From positions 1 through 15,837 of the forward strand of contig JBGUJZ010000033.1 in the NCBI GenBank assembly GCA_045114175.1: a stretch of DNA of 15,837 nucleotides. The letters run 5' to 3'. Source of the stretch: Cacconaster sp045114175. Lineage in GTDB: Bacteria; Bacteroidota; Bacteroidia; Bacteroidales; UBA932. The notes under the pieces were generated by a model. That model searched no databases. It saw only the letters and a program-made list of their open reading frames with translations, and was not told where the DNA came from. Numbering within the stretch: position 1 is the first letter of the stretch; each line of letters begins with the position of its first letter. The position numbers were made by a program, and so were the translations under genes. Below are positions 7,836-15,000 of the stretch, piece by piece.

Positions 7836-7861
7836 CTGTAAATGATAACTGAAACTACCGT

Positions 7862-9373
7862 ATGGAAATACAGGATTTGAATGAACAGGAGCTGAACCGC
7901 AGGGCCTCTTTGAATGCACTTAGGGAGTTGGGAATCGACCCCTATCCGGCTGCTGAATACAGAGTAAATGCGAACAGCGCGCAGATCAAGGCGGAGTTCG
8001 ACCCGGAAAAGGGCAACTTCGCGGACGTGGCCATCGCCGGCCGAATGATGAGCCGCCGCATCATGGGTGCGGCCTCCTTCATCGAACTGCAGGACGAACA
8101 GGGCCGTATCCAGGTTTATGTGAAGCGCGACGAAATCTGCCCGGGCGAAGACAAAACAATGTACAACACCGTCTTTAAGAAGCTGCTGGACATCGGCGAC
8201 GTGATCGGCATCCGCGGTTTCGCGTTTTACACGCAGACGGGCCAACTCTCCATCCACGCCAAGGAACTCACGGTGCTGAGCAAGTCGCTGCGCGTGCTGC
8301 CTATCGTCAAGGAGCAGGACGGAAAGGTGTTCGACGCCTTTGCAGACCCCGAACTCCGTTACCGCCAGCGCTATGTGGACCTGATCGTCAATCCGCAGGT
8401 ACGGGAAGTTTTCATCAAACGCGCAAAGATCGTGGCCACGATGCGCGAATACTTCAACGAAGCCGGCTGCCTGGAGGTAGAGACTCCGATTCTCCAGAGC
8501 ATCCCGGGCGGTGCAACGGCACGTCCCTTCATCACACACCACAACGCGCTGGATATCGACCTCTATATGCGTATCGCCAACGAGCTCTACCTCAAGCGCT
8601 TGATCGTGGGTGGATACAACGGTGTATACGAGTTTGCCAAGGATTTCCGCAACGAGGGCATGGACAAGACCCACAATCCCGAGTTCACTTGTATGGAGAT
8701 CTATGTGGCCTACAAGGACTATATCTGGATGATGGCTTTCGTGGAGAAGATGCTCGAGAAGATCGCGCTGAATGTCAATGGCACCACCCAGGTCAATATC
8801 GCCGGCAACGAAATCGACTTCAAGGGTCCTTACCGCCGCCTTCCCATCCTGGAGGCCATCAAGGAATACGCCGGCGTGGATGTCAAGGGAATGGACGAGG
8901 AGCAACTGAGGGCCACTTGCAAGAAGCTGAAAGTGGAGATTACCCCCTCCATGGGCAAAGGCAAACTGATTGACGCCATTTTCGGCGAATACTGCGAAAA
9001 GAACCTGGTGCAGCCCACCTACATCATAGACTACCCGGTGGAGATGTCGCCGCTGACCAAGCGTCACCGCAACGACCCTACCCTCACCGAGCGTTTCGAA
9101 CTCTTTGTCTGCGGCAAGGAGCTGGCCAACGCCTACTCCGAGTTGAACGACCCGATCGACCAGTTCGAGCGGTTCCAAGAGCAGGCACGCCTCAAGAGCA
9201 AGGGCGACGACGAGGCGATGTTCATCGACATGGACTTCGTCCGCGCCCTCGAATATGGCATGCCGCCGACCTCCGGTCTGGGAATGGGAATCGACCGCCT
9301 CACCATGTTCATGACGGGACAGACCACCATCCAGGACGTCCTCTTCTTCCCGCAGATGCGGCCTGAAAAGTAG
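7862..9373 (+). CDS. lysS: Lysine--tRNA ligase, class II (LysRS)
   Basis: This cytoplasmic enzyme charges tRNA-Lys with lysine using ATP. It has 503 residues, the normal bacterial class II LysRS length; my recollection is that some Bacteroides homologues are longer at the C-terminus. The N-terminal OB-fold anticodon-binding domain spans about 50-165 and includes VAIAGRMMSRRIMG. The catalytic domain has motif 2 at FRNEGMD (262-268) with the ATP-binding arginine R263, and motif 3 at GLGMGIDR (472-479) ending in R479, followed by LFFPQMRPEK. The start at 7862 has no Shine-Dalgarno. It heads a tight plus-strand cluster; the methyltransferase gene starts six bases after its stop. Confidence 0.98.
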   Translation: MEIQDLNEQELNRRASLNALRELGIDPYPAAEYRVNANSAQIKAEFDPEKGNFADVAIAGRMMSRRIMGAASFIELQDEQGRIQVYVKRDEICPGEDKTMYNTVFKKLLDIGDVIGIRGFAFYTQTGQLSIHAKELTVLSKSLRVLPIVKEQDGKVFDAFADPELRYRQRYVDLIVNPQVREVFIKRAKIVATMREYFNEAGCLEVETPILQSIPGGATARPFITHHNALDIDLYMRIANELYLKRLIVGGYNGVYEFAKDFRNEGMDKTHNPEFTCMEIYVAYKDYIWMMAFVEKMLEKIALNVNGTTQVNIAGNEIDFKGPYRRLPILEAIKEYAGVDVKGMDEEQLRATCKKLKVEITPSMGKGKLIDAIFGEYCEKNLVQPTYIIDYPVEMSPLTKRHRNDPTLTERFELFVCGKELANAYSELNDPIDQFERFQEQARLKSKGDDEAMFIDMDFVRALEYGMPPTSGLGMGIDRLTMFMTGQTTIQDVLFFPQMRPEK

Positions 9374-9379
9374 TTCGCG

Positions 9380-10168
9380 ATGGCTGAGGCGCTCACCATA
9401 ACCTCGCTCAAAAATCCGAAAATCAAGGATTTGCTATCGCTCTCGGAGAAATCCAAGGAGCGGCGCGAACGCAGTCTCTTCGTAGTGGAGGGAGCGCGCG
9501 AGGTGTCACGCGCACTGGCCGCCGGTTATGAAGCCGAAACCCTCTTTGTCTGTGAAGCCTACTTAAGCGAACCGCTCGCGGTAGAGCCGGACAAGGTATT
9601 TTCTGTCTCGAAAGAGGTTTATAAACGCATCGCCTACCGTGGCGGCACCGAAGGGGTCGTCGCTGTCCTGCGGACCCAAGACCGCTCGCTCGATGAACTC
9701 TCTCTGCGCGAGAATCCGCTGATTCTCGTGCTCGAAAGCGTGGAGAAGCCAGGCAATATCGGAGCCGTGCTCCGGAGCGCCGACGCCGCCGGAGTGGACG
9801 CCGTGCTGGTCTGCGACCCGCTCACCGACCTCTACAATCCGAACCTGATTCGCGCCAGCCTGGGCGCCCTTTTCTCAGTCCCGACCCTCTGCTGCACCTC
9901 GCAGGAGGCAGCGACCTGGCTAAAGCGCCACAAAATCGCTATCCTGACGGCACAGCTGCAGGATTCCGAACTCTATTACAACACGGATATGACACGCGGA
10001 ACCGCCCTGGTGATGGGCACCGAAGACCGCGGCCTCTCCCCTTTCTGGCGCGAGCAGGCAGATGCCCATATCCGCATCCCAATGGCTGGCATGATGGACT
10101 CCCTCAACGTGTCCGTCTCCGCTGCAATTCTCTGTTTTGAGGCGGTCCGCCAAAGAAATTGCCGATGA
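9380..10168 (+). CDS. SpoU/TrmH-family RNA 2'-O-methyltransferase
   Basis: This SAM-dependent enzyme of the SPOUT class methylates a ribose 2'-OH in rRNA or tRNA. It has 262 residues. An N-terminal substrate-binding domain (about 1-100, including RSLFVVEGAREV and the YRGGTEGVVAV linker) is of the RlmB/TsnR type. The SpoU domain then shows motif 1 EKPGNIGAVLRSADAAG at 122-138 with N126 and the catalytic arginine R132, motif 2 VMGTEDRG at 211-218 and motif 3 IPMAGMMDSLNVSVSAA at 233-249 with N243. These form the trefoil-knot SAM site. The domain order resembles 23S rRNA methyltransferases such as RlmB, but the target base cannot be read from sequence. It sits six bases after lysS and overlaps aroE by four bases. 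Confidence 0.92.
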   Translation: MAEALTITSLKNPKIKDLLSLSEKSKERRERSLFVVEGAREVSRALAAGYEAETLFVCEAYLSEPLAVEPDKVFSVSKEVYKRIAYRGGTEGVVAVLRTQDRSLDELSLRENPLILVLESVEKPGNIGAVLRSADAAGVDAVLVCDPLTDLYNPNLIRASLGALFSVPTLCCTSQEAATWLKRHKIAILTAQLQDSELYYNTDMTRGTALVMGTEDRGLSPFWREQADAHIRIPMAGMMDSLNVSVSAAILCFEAVRQRNCR

Positions 10169-10899
10169 AACGGTTCGGTCTCATCGGGCATCCAATTGCC
10201 CACAGCCTCAGCCCTGCCATGTTCCGCTCCGCCTATCCGGAGTGGGGCTACGACTTGATTGATACCCAAGATTTTGAAGAGGCGTGGCGCACCTTTGTGG
10301 ATGGCTACGATGCAGTCAATGTCACCGCCCCCTTCAAGTTGCAGGCTTTTGCCCGCGCCGATGAATCGGACACCGTCACCAGGCAGATTGGTGCCGCCAA
10401 CATTTTGCTCAAGCAGGATGGCCACATCAAGGCGCTGAATACCGATTTCTGGGCCGTCTGCCAGTTGTTGCGGCTCAATATGCCCCCGCTCGAAACGCCC
10501 CGCGTGCTAGTGGTTGGATGCGGAGGCGCCGGCCGCTCGGCCGCCCTGGCGGCAACCAATCTCCACCTGGAAACCGTCGTAGCCAACCGCGATTTCGATA
10601 AGGCTGCGCGCTATTGCCGCGAGGCCGGCGGCATGGAACCGATGGCGCTAGACCAGGCCGCGGAGCATCTCCATGAATTTGGCATCGTAATCTATACGCT
10701 TCCCCTCGAGGTTCCCCTCGCCCGTCAGATTCTCGAACGACCGGAAACCATCATTCTGGAGGCCAATTATCTAGACCCGTGTTTAAGCGGGCCCAACTAC
10801 ATCTCTGGCAAACAGTGGCTCGTGGCGCAGGCTGCGGCCGGTTTTAGGGTAATGACGGGTAGGATTCCCGATTGGGATCGTCTTCATTACGTATTGTAA
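10165..10899 (+). CDS. aroE: Shikimate dehydrogenase (AroE), short divergent form
   Basis: AroE reduces 3-dehydroshikimate to shikimate with NADPH in the pathway to aromatic amino acids. This form has 244 residues, about 25-30 fewer than typical. Substrate-site serines are in HSLSPAMF (S14, S16), the catalytic lysine is K58 in NVTAPFK and the catalytic aspartate is D94 in NTD. The dinucleotide loop is GCGGAGRS at 118-125, and the NADP-side NR pair is at 141-142. A late substrate glutamine is Q222 in LVAQAAAGF. Position 95 is Phe where most family members have Gly (NTDG). The ATG overlaps the methyltransferase stop as ATGA, which implies translational coupling. A TTG six bases earlier is a possible but unnecessary start. 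A related quinate/shikimate dehydrogenase role cannot be excluded. Confidence 0.88.
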   Translation: MKRFGLIGHPIAHSLSPAMFRSAYPEWGYDLIDTQDFEEAWRTFVDGYDAVNVTAPFKLQAFARADESDTVTRQIGAANILLKQDGHIKALNTDFWAVCQLLRLNMPPLETPRVLVVGCGGAGRSAALAATNLHLETVVANRDFDKAARYCREAGGMEPMALDQAAEHLHEFGIVIYTLPLEVPLARQILERPETIILEANYLDPCLSGPNYISGKQWLVAQAAAGFRVMTGRIPDWDRLHYVL

Positions 10900-10918
10900 A
10901 ACTAAAACCTCCAAATTC

Positions 10919-11517
10919 ATGGAACAAAGCTTTTTTTTGCGGTAATTCAGGCCGCCATCCTCTTCACATTCATCTCCATTACCATCGCATTCGTACTGAG
11001 CCGTCATCGGCGTATCACGCTGGAAAGACGACTGCTGCAGCGCCGGGCTCAAGAAGCACAGGTCAAACTCGCAATCGACTCTCTGATGGAACTCCTGCGA
11101 ATCATCATCGACTCTGCATTACTCAGCAACTGCCGGCCCGAAGTACTGGCCCGCGACCTGCAAAACCGGCTCTCAAAAACAATCGGCGAAGAGGGCAGCC
11201 TGGTAAAAGATTGCCGCCTCTTTGCCAATGTCCGCTTCAATGGATTAGCCGACTATCTGGAACAGCATTTCCCACTCCTCAACCGCGAAGAAATCCTGCT
11301 CTGCTGCTGTTATTGCCTGGGGCTCCCCACAGACGACCTGCGCTACCTGTTGAAACATGAAAACAACAACAGCCTCTACAACCGGAACAGCCGTATCCGC
11401 AAGAAACTTGGCATTACAAATCAGCGAATTACGGTGGATAACTTCCTCTATGAACTGACGCTCCAACTCGAAAAAGAACGCGTGGAAAGAGATTATTTCG
11501 AATTGCGAAAAAAATAA
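10919..11517 (+). CDS. Membrane-anchored HTH regulator, frame interrupted at a T8 run
   Basis: I cannot name this gene. From the ATG at 10919 the zero frame gives only eight residues before TAA at 10943. If one T is added to the run at 10931-10938, the frame joins a 199-residue protein ending at 11517. The joined protein makes structural sense: a transmembrane helix at about residues 5-27, a charged heptad-rich stretch at about 29-70 (LERRLLQRRAQEAQVKL), a middle region, and a C-terminal LuxR-like HTH at about 120-166 ending RIRKKLGI. That ending resembles Bacteroidetes TPR regulators with a cytoplasmic HTH, but no TPR sensor is present. The segment LLCCCYCLGL has four cysteines. Without frame repair the longest conventional ORF starts at 11086 (143 residues) and lacks the membrane helix. 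It lies 19 bases after aroE. Confidence 0.65.
10931..10938 (+). other. T8 homopolymer, probable frameshift or slippage site
   Basis: Eight T separate the codons ATG GAA CAA AGC from the frame that encodes the transmembrane helix. In the zero frame the last slippery positions read T TTT TTG, similar in form to retroviral U UUU UUA sites, followed by CGG TAA. A one-base backward ribosomal slip, or one extra U added during transcription, restores the downstream frame. In that frame there is no ATG, GTG or TTG between the stop at 10903 and the T run. A four-pair GCGG/CCGC stem (10939-10942 with 10952-10955) follows immediately but is too short and too close to be a convincing stimulator. A sequencing or assembly indel remains possible. 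Confidence 0.6.
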
Positions 11518-11527
11518 TATATCTTTG
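11496..11527 (+). promoter_or_regulatory. ssb promoter, Bacteroides type
   Basis: TTTC (11496-11499) is followed after 20 bases by TATCTTTG (11520-11527), one mismatch from the full Bacteroides consensus. It overlaps the last codons and stop of the upstream regulator and leaves a leader of about 30 bases before the ssb ATG. Confidence 0.7.
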
Positions 11528-11564
11528 CTTGCTAATGAACGTAAGTATATAAAAGCTATAAGAT

Positions 11565-12053
11565 ATGTCCATCAACAAAGTCATCCTCGTCGGCAATGTG
11601 GGCAAAGACCCTGAAGTCCGGCATCTTGAAGGCGGCGCATCCGTCGCCTCATTCACTCTGGCCACCACCGAACGCTATCGTGACAAGAACGGCCAGTCAC
11701 AGGAACTCACCGAATGGCACAACATCGTCGCTTGGCGGCAGTTGGCCGACCTGGCAGGCAATTTCATCCACAAAGGCTCGCAGATCTACGTGGAAGGCCG
11801 TATCCGTACCCGCTCGTGGGATGACCAGAATGGCCAGAAGCGCTACCAGACTGAGATCCTGGCAGACGTGATCCAGTTGCTTGGCCGCAAGGCTGAGAGC
11901 CCTACCCCTACGGGTGGCGCTTACATTGAAACCGCCCCTCCGGCACCGCGTCCGGCAGTTGCTCCGGCTCCCGCTCCCCGTCCGGCCACGACGCCCATTA
12001 TCTCTTCTGAAGATCTCGCCCAGGATGACGGGACCGATGATCTTCCGTTCTGA
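11565..12053 (+). CDS. ssb: Single-stranded DNA-binding protein
   Basis: SSB coats single-stranded DNA during replication, recombination and repair and recruits partners, among them RecJ, through its C-terminal tip. The protein has 162 residues. The OB fold covers about 1-105, beginning MSINKVILVGNVGKDPEVR, with TEWHNIVAW and GSQIYVEGRIRTRSW as typical strands. A Pro/Ala-rich flexible linker follows at about 110-145, and the conserved acidic tail ends DDLPF. It has its own promoter overlapping the end of the upstream regulator gene. The lipoprotein gene starts 32 bases downstream with no terminator or recognisable promoter between them, so the two may be cotranscribed. Confidence 0.97.
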   Translation: MSINKVILVGNVGKDPEVRHLEGGASVASFTLATTERYRDKNGQSQELTEWHNIVAWRQLADLAGNFIHKGSQIYVEGRIRTRSWDDQNGQKRYQTEILADVIQLLGRKAESPTPTGGAYIETAPPAPRPAVAPAPAPRPATTPIISSEDLAQDDGTDDLPF

Positions 12054-12085
12054 TTGCACGCGAAATAAAACGAACACTCCATAAC

Positions 12086-13486
12086 ATGAAAAATCGAATT
12101 GCATTTGCCCTGATGCTCGTCTGCACAGTGATGTTCTCAATGGCATCCAGTTGCGAGAAAGATCCCGGCCCAAAGCCTGACGAAGAAGACGCCCTGATCG
12201 TCCGTTACGGTCTGAGCAACTGCTATCTCGTAGACACGCTCTCGACTTCCGTCTCTTTCGACGTCAAGGCTTATCCGGTCTATGCAAAGAACCACATTAC
12301 CGTCACCAAGACGGAAGACACGCAGGCCGTTCCCGCCGCTTCGGTCCAGATTCTCTGGCTTGAAGACGGACTGACGTTCGACGCCCCCACCATCAGTGAC
12401 AAAGTGGTGACGGTTTCCAACATCAGCGGCTATGGCAACGGTTTGGTCGGTATCTACGATGCAGAGAACAACCTCCTCTGGTCCTACCATATCTGGCGTC
12501 CAAAGGACGACCCCACTCAGGTGCTTCGTTTCGCCTCGATGGGTGCGTATGTGATGCCGATGGCGCTGGGCGCTACGGAAATCTGGGACGGCGAACCGGT
12601 TATCAGCAAGAAGCATCCGAACTACGCCGCTACGGCCGGTCTCTACTACCAGTGGGGCCGCAAAGACCCGCTGGGCCGTGCAGACCTGCGCACCGACGCT
12701 GTAGCCACCATTCCTACCCGCAGGTCGGACAATAGCCTGATTAACTGGGAATTGGATACCATCAACAACCTGGCTATCCTCACGCCGTTTATCGAGGCTA
12801 AGCGCGATGAGTTGCTTGCCAAGGACGGCATCAATCTCGCCTCCCTCACGGATAGCGAGCGCGCAGCCAAGCTGGAGGAGTACACCACCACGGCCCGCAC
12901 CTCCATCGACCAGATCGGCATCTTAACCACTTATGCCGCCCAGCATCCTACCACCTTCATCAAGAGCGTGGGAAAAGAGACTGGAACCGGTTGGTATTAT
13001 TACGATCTCTCCAAGTACAACAAGACGCTCTGGTATGAGCTTAAGTCCTGCTATGACCCCTGCCCGGAAGGCTACATGCTGGTCAATGCCAACGTACACC
13101 GCGGCTTCCTCAACAAGTCCACCTCGCAGTACGATGACAAAGGCAATGAGATCACGGACTACACCGCAGAGACTTACGAGGAGATCAACGCTACCAATAA
13201 ATACATAAGCACCTACAAGGGTTTCAATTTCCTCTATTTCGGCTCTATCGACTCTACCAAGACCACTTTGTACACGGCAGCCGGTTATCGTGCCGGCACC
13301 ACCGGTGTTATCACCGCGCCGGGCACGGAAGGTCGTTACATTGGCTATACCTCCACCAATTCTTACTACTGCCGTACGCTCCATTTCCGCAACAAATGGC
13401 TGCGTGCCCGCTGGGGTTACTACATTGGCGGAACGGCCGGAACAGTCCGCTGTATGGTTGAGATGAAGTACAGTGATGATGAATAA
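12086..13486 (+). CDS. Surface lipoprotein resembling the FISUMP group
   Basis: This is a 466-residue exported lipoprotein. Residues 1-22 are a type II signal peptide ending MASS, with lipidated C23. The acidic residues after it (EKDPGPKPDEED) resemble the Bacteroidetes export signal that sends lipoproteins to the outer face of the outer membrane. The N-terminal region has NCYLVDT, a beta-rich segment follows, and the later part carries YYQWGRKDPLG near residue 190, HPTTFIKS near 290 and CYDPCPEGYML at 322-332 with cysteines C322 and C326. This set of motifs is typical of Bacteroidales surface proteins with a Fibrobacter major paralogous (FISUMP) domain. Between QWGRKDP and HPTTF lies a charged, probably helical stretch (about 235-285). 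The function is unknown, perhaps adhesion or glycan binding. The gene ends in a strong terminator. Confidence 0.75.
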   Translation: MKNRIAFALMLVCTVMFSMASSCEKDPGPKPDEEDALIVRYGLSNCYLVDTLSTSVSFDVKAYPVYAKNHITVTKTEDTQAVPAASVQILWLEDGLTFDAPTISDKVVTVSNISGYGNGLVGIYDAENNLLWSYHIWRPKDDPTQVLRFASMGAYVMPMALGATEIWDGEPVISKKHPNYAATAGLYYQWGRKDPLGRADLRTDAVATIPTRRSDNSLINWELDTINNLAILTPFIEAKRDELLAKDGINLASLTDSERAAKLEEYTTTARTSIDQIGILTTYAAQHPTTFIKSVGKETGTGWYYYDLSKYNKTLWYELKSCYDPCPEGYMLVNANVHRGFLNKSTSQYDDKGNEITDYTAETYEEINATNKYISTYKGFNFLYFGSIDSTKTTLYTAAGYRAGTTGVITAPGTEGRYIGYTSTNSYYCRTLHFRNKWLRARWGYYIGGTAGTVRCMVEMKYSDDE

Positions 13487-13520
13487 AAGAAAAGGCGCCT
13501 CGCGGCGCCTTTTCTTTTTT
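13485..13520 (+). terminator. Bidirectional intrinsic terminator
   Basis: A perfect 15-bp inverted repeat (13485-13499 with 13504-13518) with core GGCGCC and a four-base loop TCGC is followed by a T run on the plus strand. The A-rich left arm gives a T-rich tail on the minus strand. It begins at the lipoprotein stop codon and lies 13 bases past the end of the convergent MFS gene, so it should stop both transcripts. Confidence 0.9.
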
Positions 13521-13533
13521 ATCAGATCTCTGA

Positions 13534-14907
13534 TTATTTCTCCTTCTTAATGTTCGGGAGTTCCAATCCGTAGCCTTTTCTGCGGTCTTCTTTCTTGAGC
13601 AGAAGGCTGAAGAAGAAGGCCAGGACGCCAAAGCTTGAGAAGACAATCATCGGGACCAGGTAGCCACCGGTTGACTGGCGGAGCGAACCAATGATCATCG
13701 GCACGAAGCAAAGGCCCACGTTCTGGACCCAGAAGATCAGGCAGTAAGCACTACCCAGAATCTTCTCGTCAATAATCTTGGGGACCGACGGCCAAAGAGC
13801 CGCAGGAACGAGCGAGAAGCTCACGCCCAGCACCACGATCAACAGAACTGCCAGCCATTTATACGGGAAGAGCGGCAGCAAGAAGGCGAAGCTCAGGTGG
13901 CAAACAATCATGATGATGGAACCAAGCATCAGCATCGTAGCGCCCTTGCCCTTGTAATCCAGGAAGATACCCAGGAACGGCGTAAGGCACATGGCCAGAA
14001 TCGGGAAACAACTGAAGAGGCGGGCCGCCACAGAAGCGTCTATCAGCAGCGTCTCCTCCAGGAAGTTGGTAGCGTAACGCTGGAACGGGAATATAGCGCT
14101 GTAGTAGAGCACGCAGAGCAGTGCCACAATCCAGAACATCTTGCTTTTGAAGATAGCGCCCAGGTCGCGGACGTGGAATTCGTCTTCCGGCGATTTTTCG
14201 TCGGTTGCCTGGCCTGCTTCCACCAACTGGCGGTCGAACTTGCTGTCCATCACGCCAAAGATGATGAAGTTGATCAGGCCGATGCAGAGCAGCGCGCCGC
14301 AGAAACCGAGCGGAGCGAGCACGGAGCCGTTGAAACGGGCGGAGATAATCGGAGCAATCCACATCACGGCGAAGACACCGAGACGGGCGATAGCCATCTC
14401 GAGGCCCATTGCAAGCGCCATCTCTTTGCCCTTAAACCACTTGGCCAGAATCTTGGAGACGTTGGTACCCTCCATTTCGCAGCCGCAGCCAAAGATCATA
14501 AAACCGAGTGAAGCCAGTTTTGCGCTACCGGGCATCGAGACCCACCAGGAGCCGAGCCAGTTGCAGAAGGCCGTGGTCTGGAACCAATCCGTGATGGCCA
14601 CGTACTTGATGGCAGCGCCAAGCACCATCAGACCGGCGGAAAGCACGCCGGAGAAGCGTACGCCCAGTTTGTCCAGGATGATGCCGGCAATCAGCAGGAA
14701 GCCGACCACGTTCAGGATATATTCGGAGGCGGCGTAGGTGCCGAACACGCTGCTGTTCCAGCCGAGGTTGGACTCGACGAGGGACTTGAGCGGGGACATC
14801 ACGTCCACGAACATATAGGCGAAGAACATCATCGACGCCACAAGGATGAGGACGGTCCAGCGTGCGACCGGACTGTCGTTCATCAATTTTTGAAGTTTTG
14901 CAGTCAT
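13534..14907 (-). CDS. Major facilitator superfamily transporter
   Basis: This is an inner-membrane secondary transporter of 457 residues with about twelve predicted helices, split by a charged cytoplasmic loop near residues 217-255 (DEKSPEDEF). The MFS signature between helices 2 and 3 is complete as GIILDKLGVR at 75-84. A degenerate copy, GIFLDYKGKG, occurs at the equivalent place in the second half, as expected from the internal duplication. The substrate cannot be told from sequence. The overall pattern (MSPLKSLVESNLGW, TYAASEY early on) recalls a group common in Bacteroidetes with some similarity to MFSD1-like carriers, which is only an impression. The gene is divergent from dxs across a 93-base gap and convergent with the lipoprotein gene. 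No Shine-Dalgarno precedes the ATG; M9 is an alternative start. Confidence 0.9.
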   Translation of the reverse strand: MTAKLQKLMNDSPVARWTVLILVASMMFFAYMFVDVMSPLKSLVESNLGWNSSVFGTYAASEYILNVVGFLLIAGIILDKLGVRFSGVLSAGLMVLGAAIKYVAITDWFQTTAFCNWLGSWWVSMPGSAKLASLGFMIFGCGCEMEGTNVSKILAKWFKGKEMALAMGLEMAIARLGVFAVMWIAPIISARFNGSVLAPLGFCGALLCIGLINFIIFGVMDSKFDRQLVEAGQATDEKSPEDEFHVRDLGAIFKSKMFWIVALLCVLYYSAIFPFQRYATNFLEETLLIDASVAARLFSCFPILAMCLTPFLGIFLDYKGKGATMLMLGSIIMIVCHLSFAFLLPLFPYKWLAVLLIVVLGVSFSLVPAALWPSVPKIIDEKILGSAYCLIFWVQNVGLCFVPMIIGSLRQSTGGYLVPMIVFSSFGVLAFFFSLLLKKEDRRKGYGLELPNIKKEK

Positions 14908-14961
14908 ACTTATAATATAATAGTTGTTTCGTCAGGATTCGACGGGCGAATTTAAGGATTT

Positions 14962-14993
14962 TTTCCCAAGTTGGGAATTAAGTAGTACTTTTG
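14962..14993 (+). promoter_or_regulatory. dxs promoter, Bacteroides type
   Basis: TTTC (14962-14965) is followed after 20 bases by TACTTTTG (14986-14993). Seven bases then separate the -7 element from the dxs ATG, the same arrangement as at recJ, so the mRNA should have almost no leader. Confidence 0.72.
14963..14977. promoter_or_regulatory. 15-bp perfect palindrome, candidate operator
   Basis: TTCCCAA-G-TTGGGAA is a perfect dyad with a single central base. It covers most of the -33 element and the first half of the promoter spacer of dxs, where a bound dimeric repressor would block polymerase. It lies 55 bases upstream of the divergent MFS start, so it could act on either gene. No T run follows, so it is not a terminator. 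Confidence 0.5.
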
Positions 14994-15000
14994 CACTGAT

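Noticed and set aside
6174..7841. A 555-codon plus-strand frame opposite recJ
   Set aside because: It mirrors recJ codons, shows no domain and has no promoter or ribosome site of its own.
7797..7919. Extended N-terminus for RecJ starting at 7919
   Set aside because: It would run through the recJ and lysS promoters and overlap the lysS start. The conserved RecJ N-terminus begins at 7796.
7823..9178. A 451-codon minus-strand frame opposite lysS
   Set aside because: lysS is intact with all class II motifs. The reverse frame is compositionally a shadow and crosses the lysS promoter.
10939..10955. GCGG/CCGC hairpin after the T8 run as a frameshift stimulator
   Set aside because: Only four base pairs with a nine-base loop and no spacer from the slippery bases; programmed sites usually have a longer stem several bases downstream.
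10872..11360. A 162-codon frame overlapping aroE and the regulator
   Set aside because: It starts inside aroE and its translation is Pro/Arg/His-rich without features. The competing frame gives a transmembrane helix and an HTH domain.
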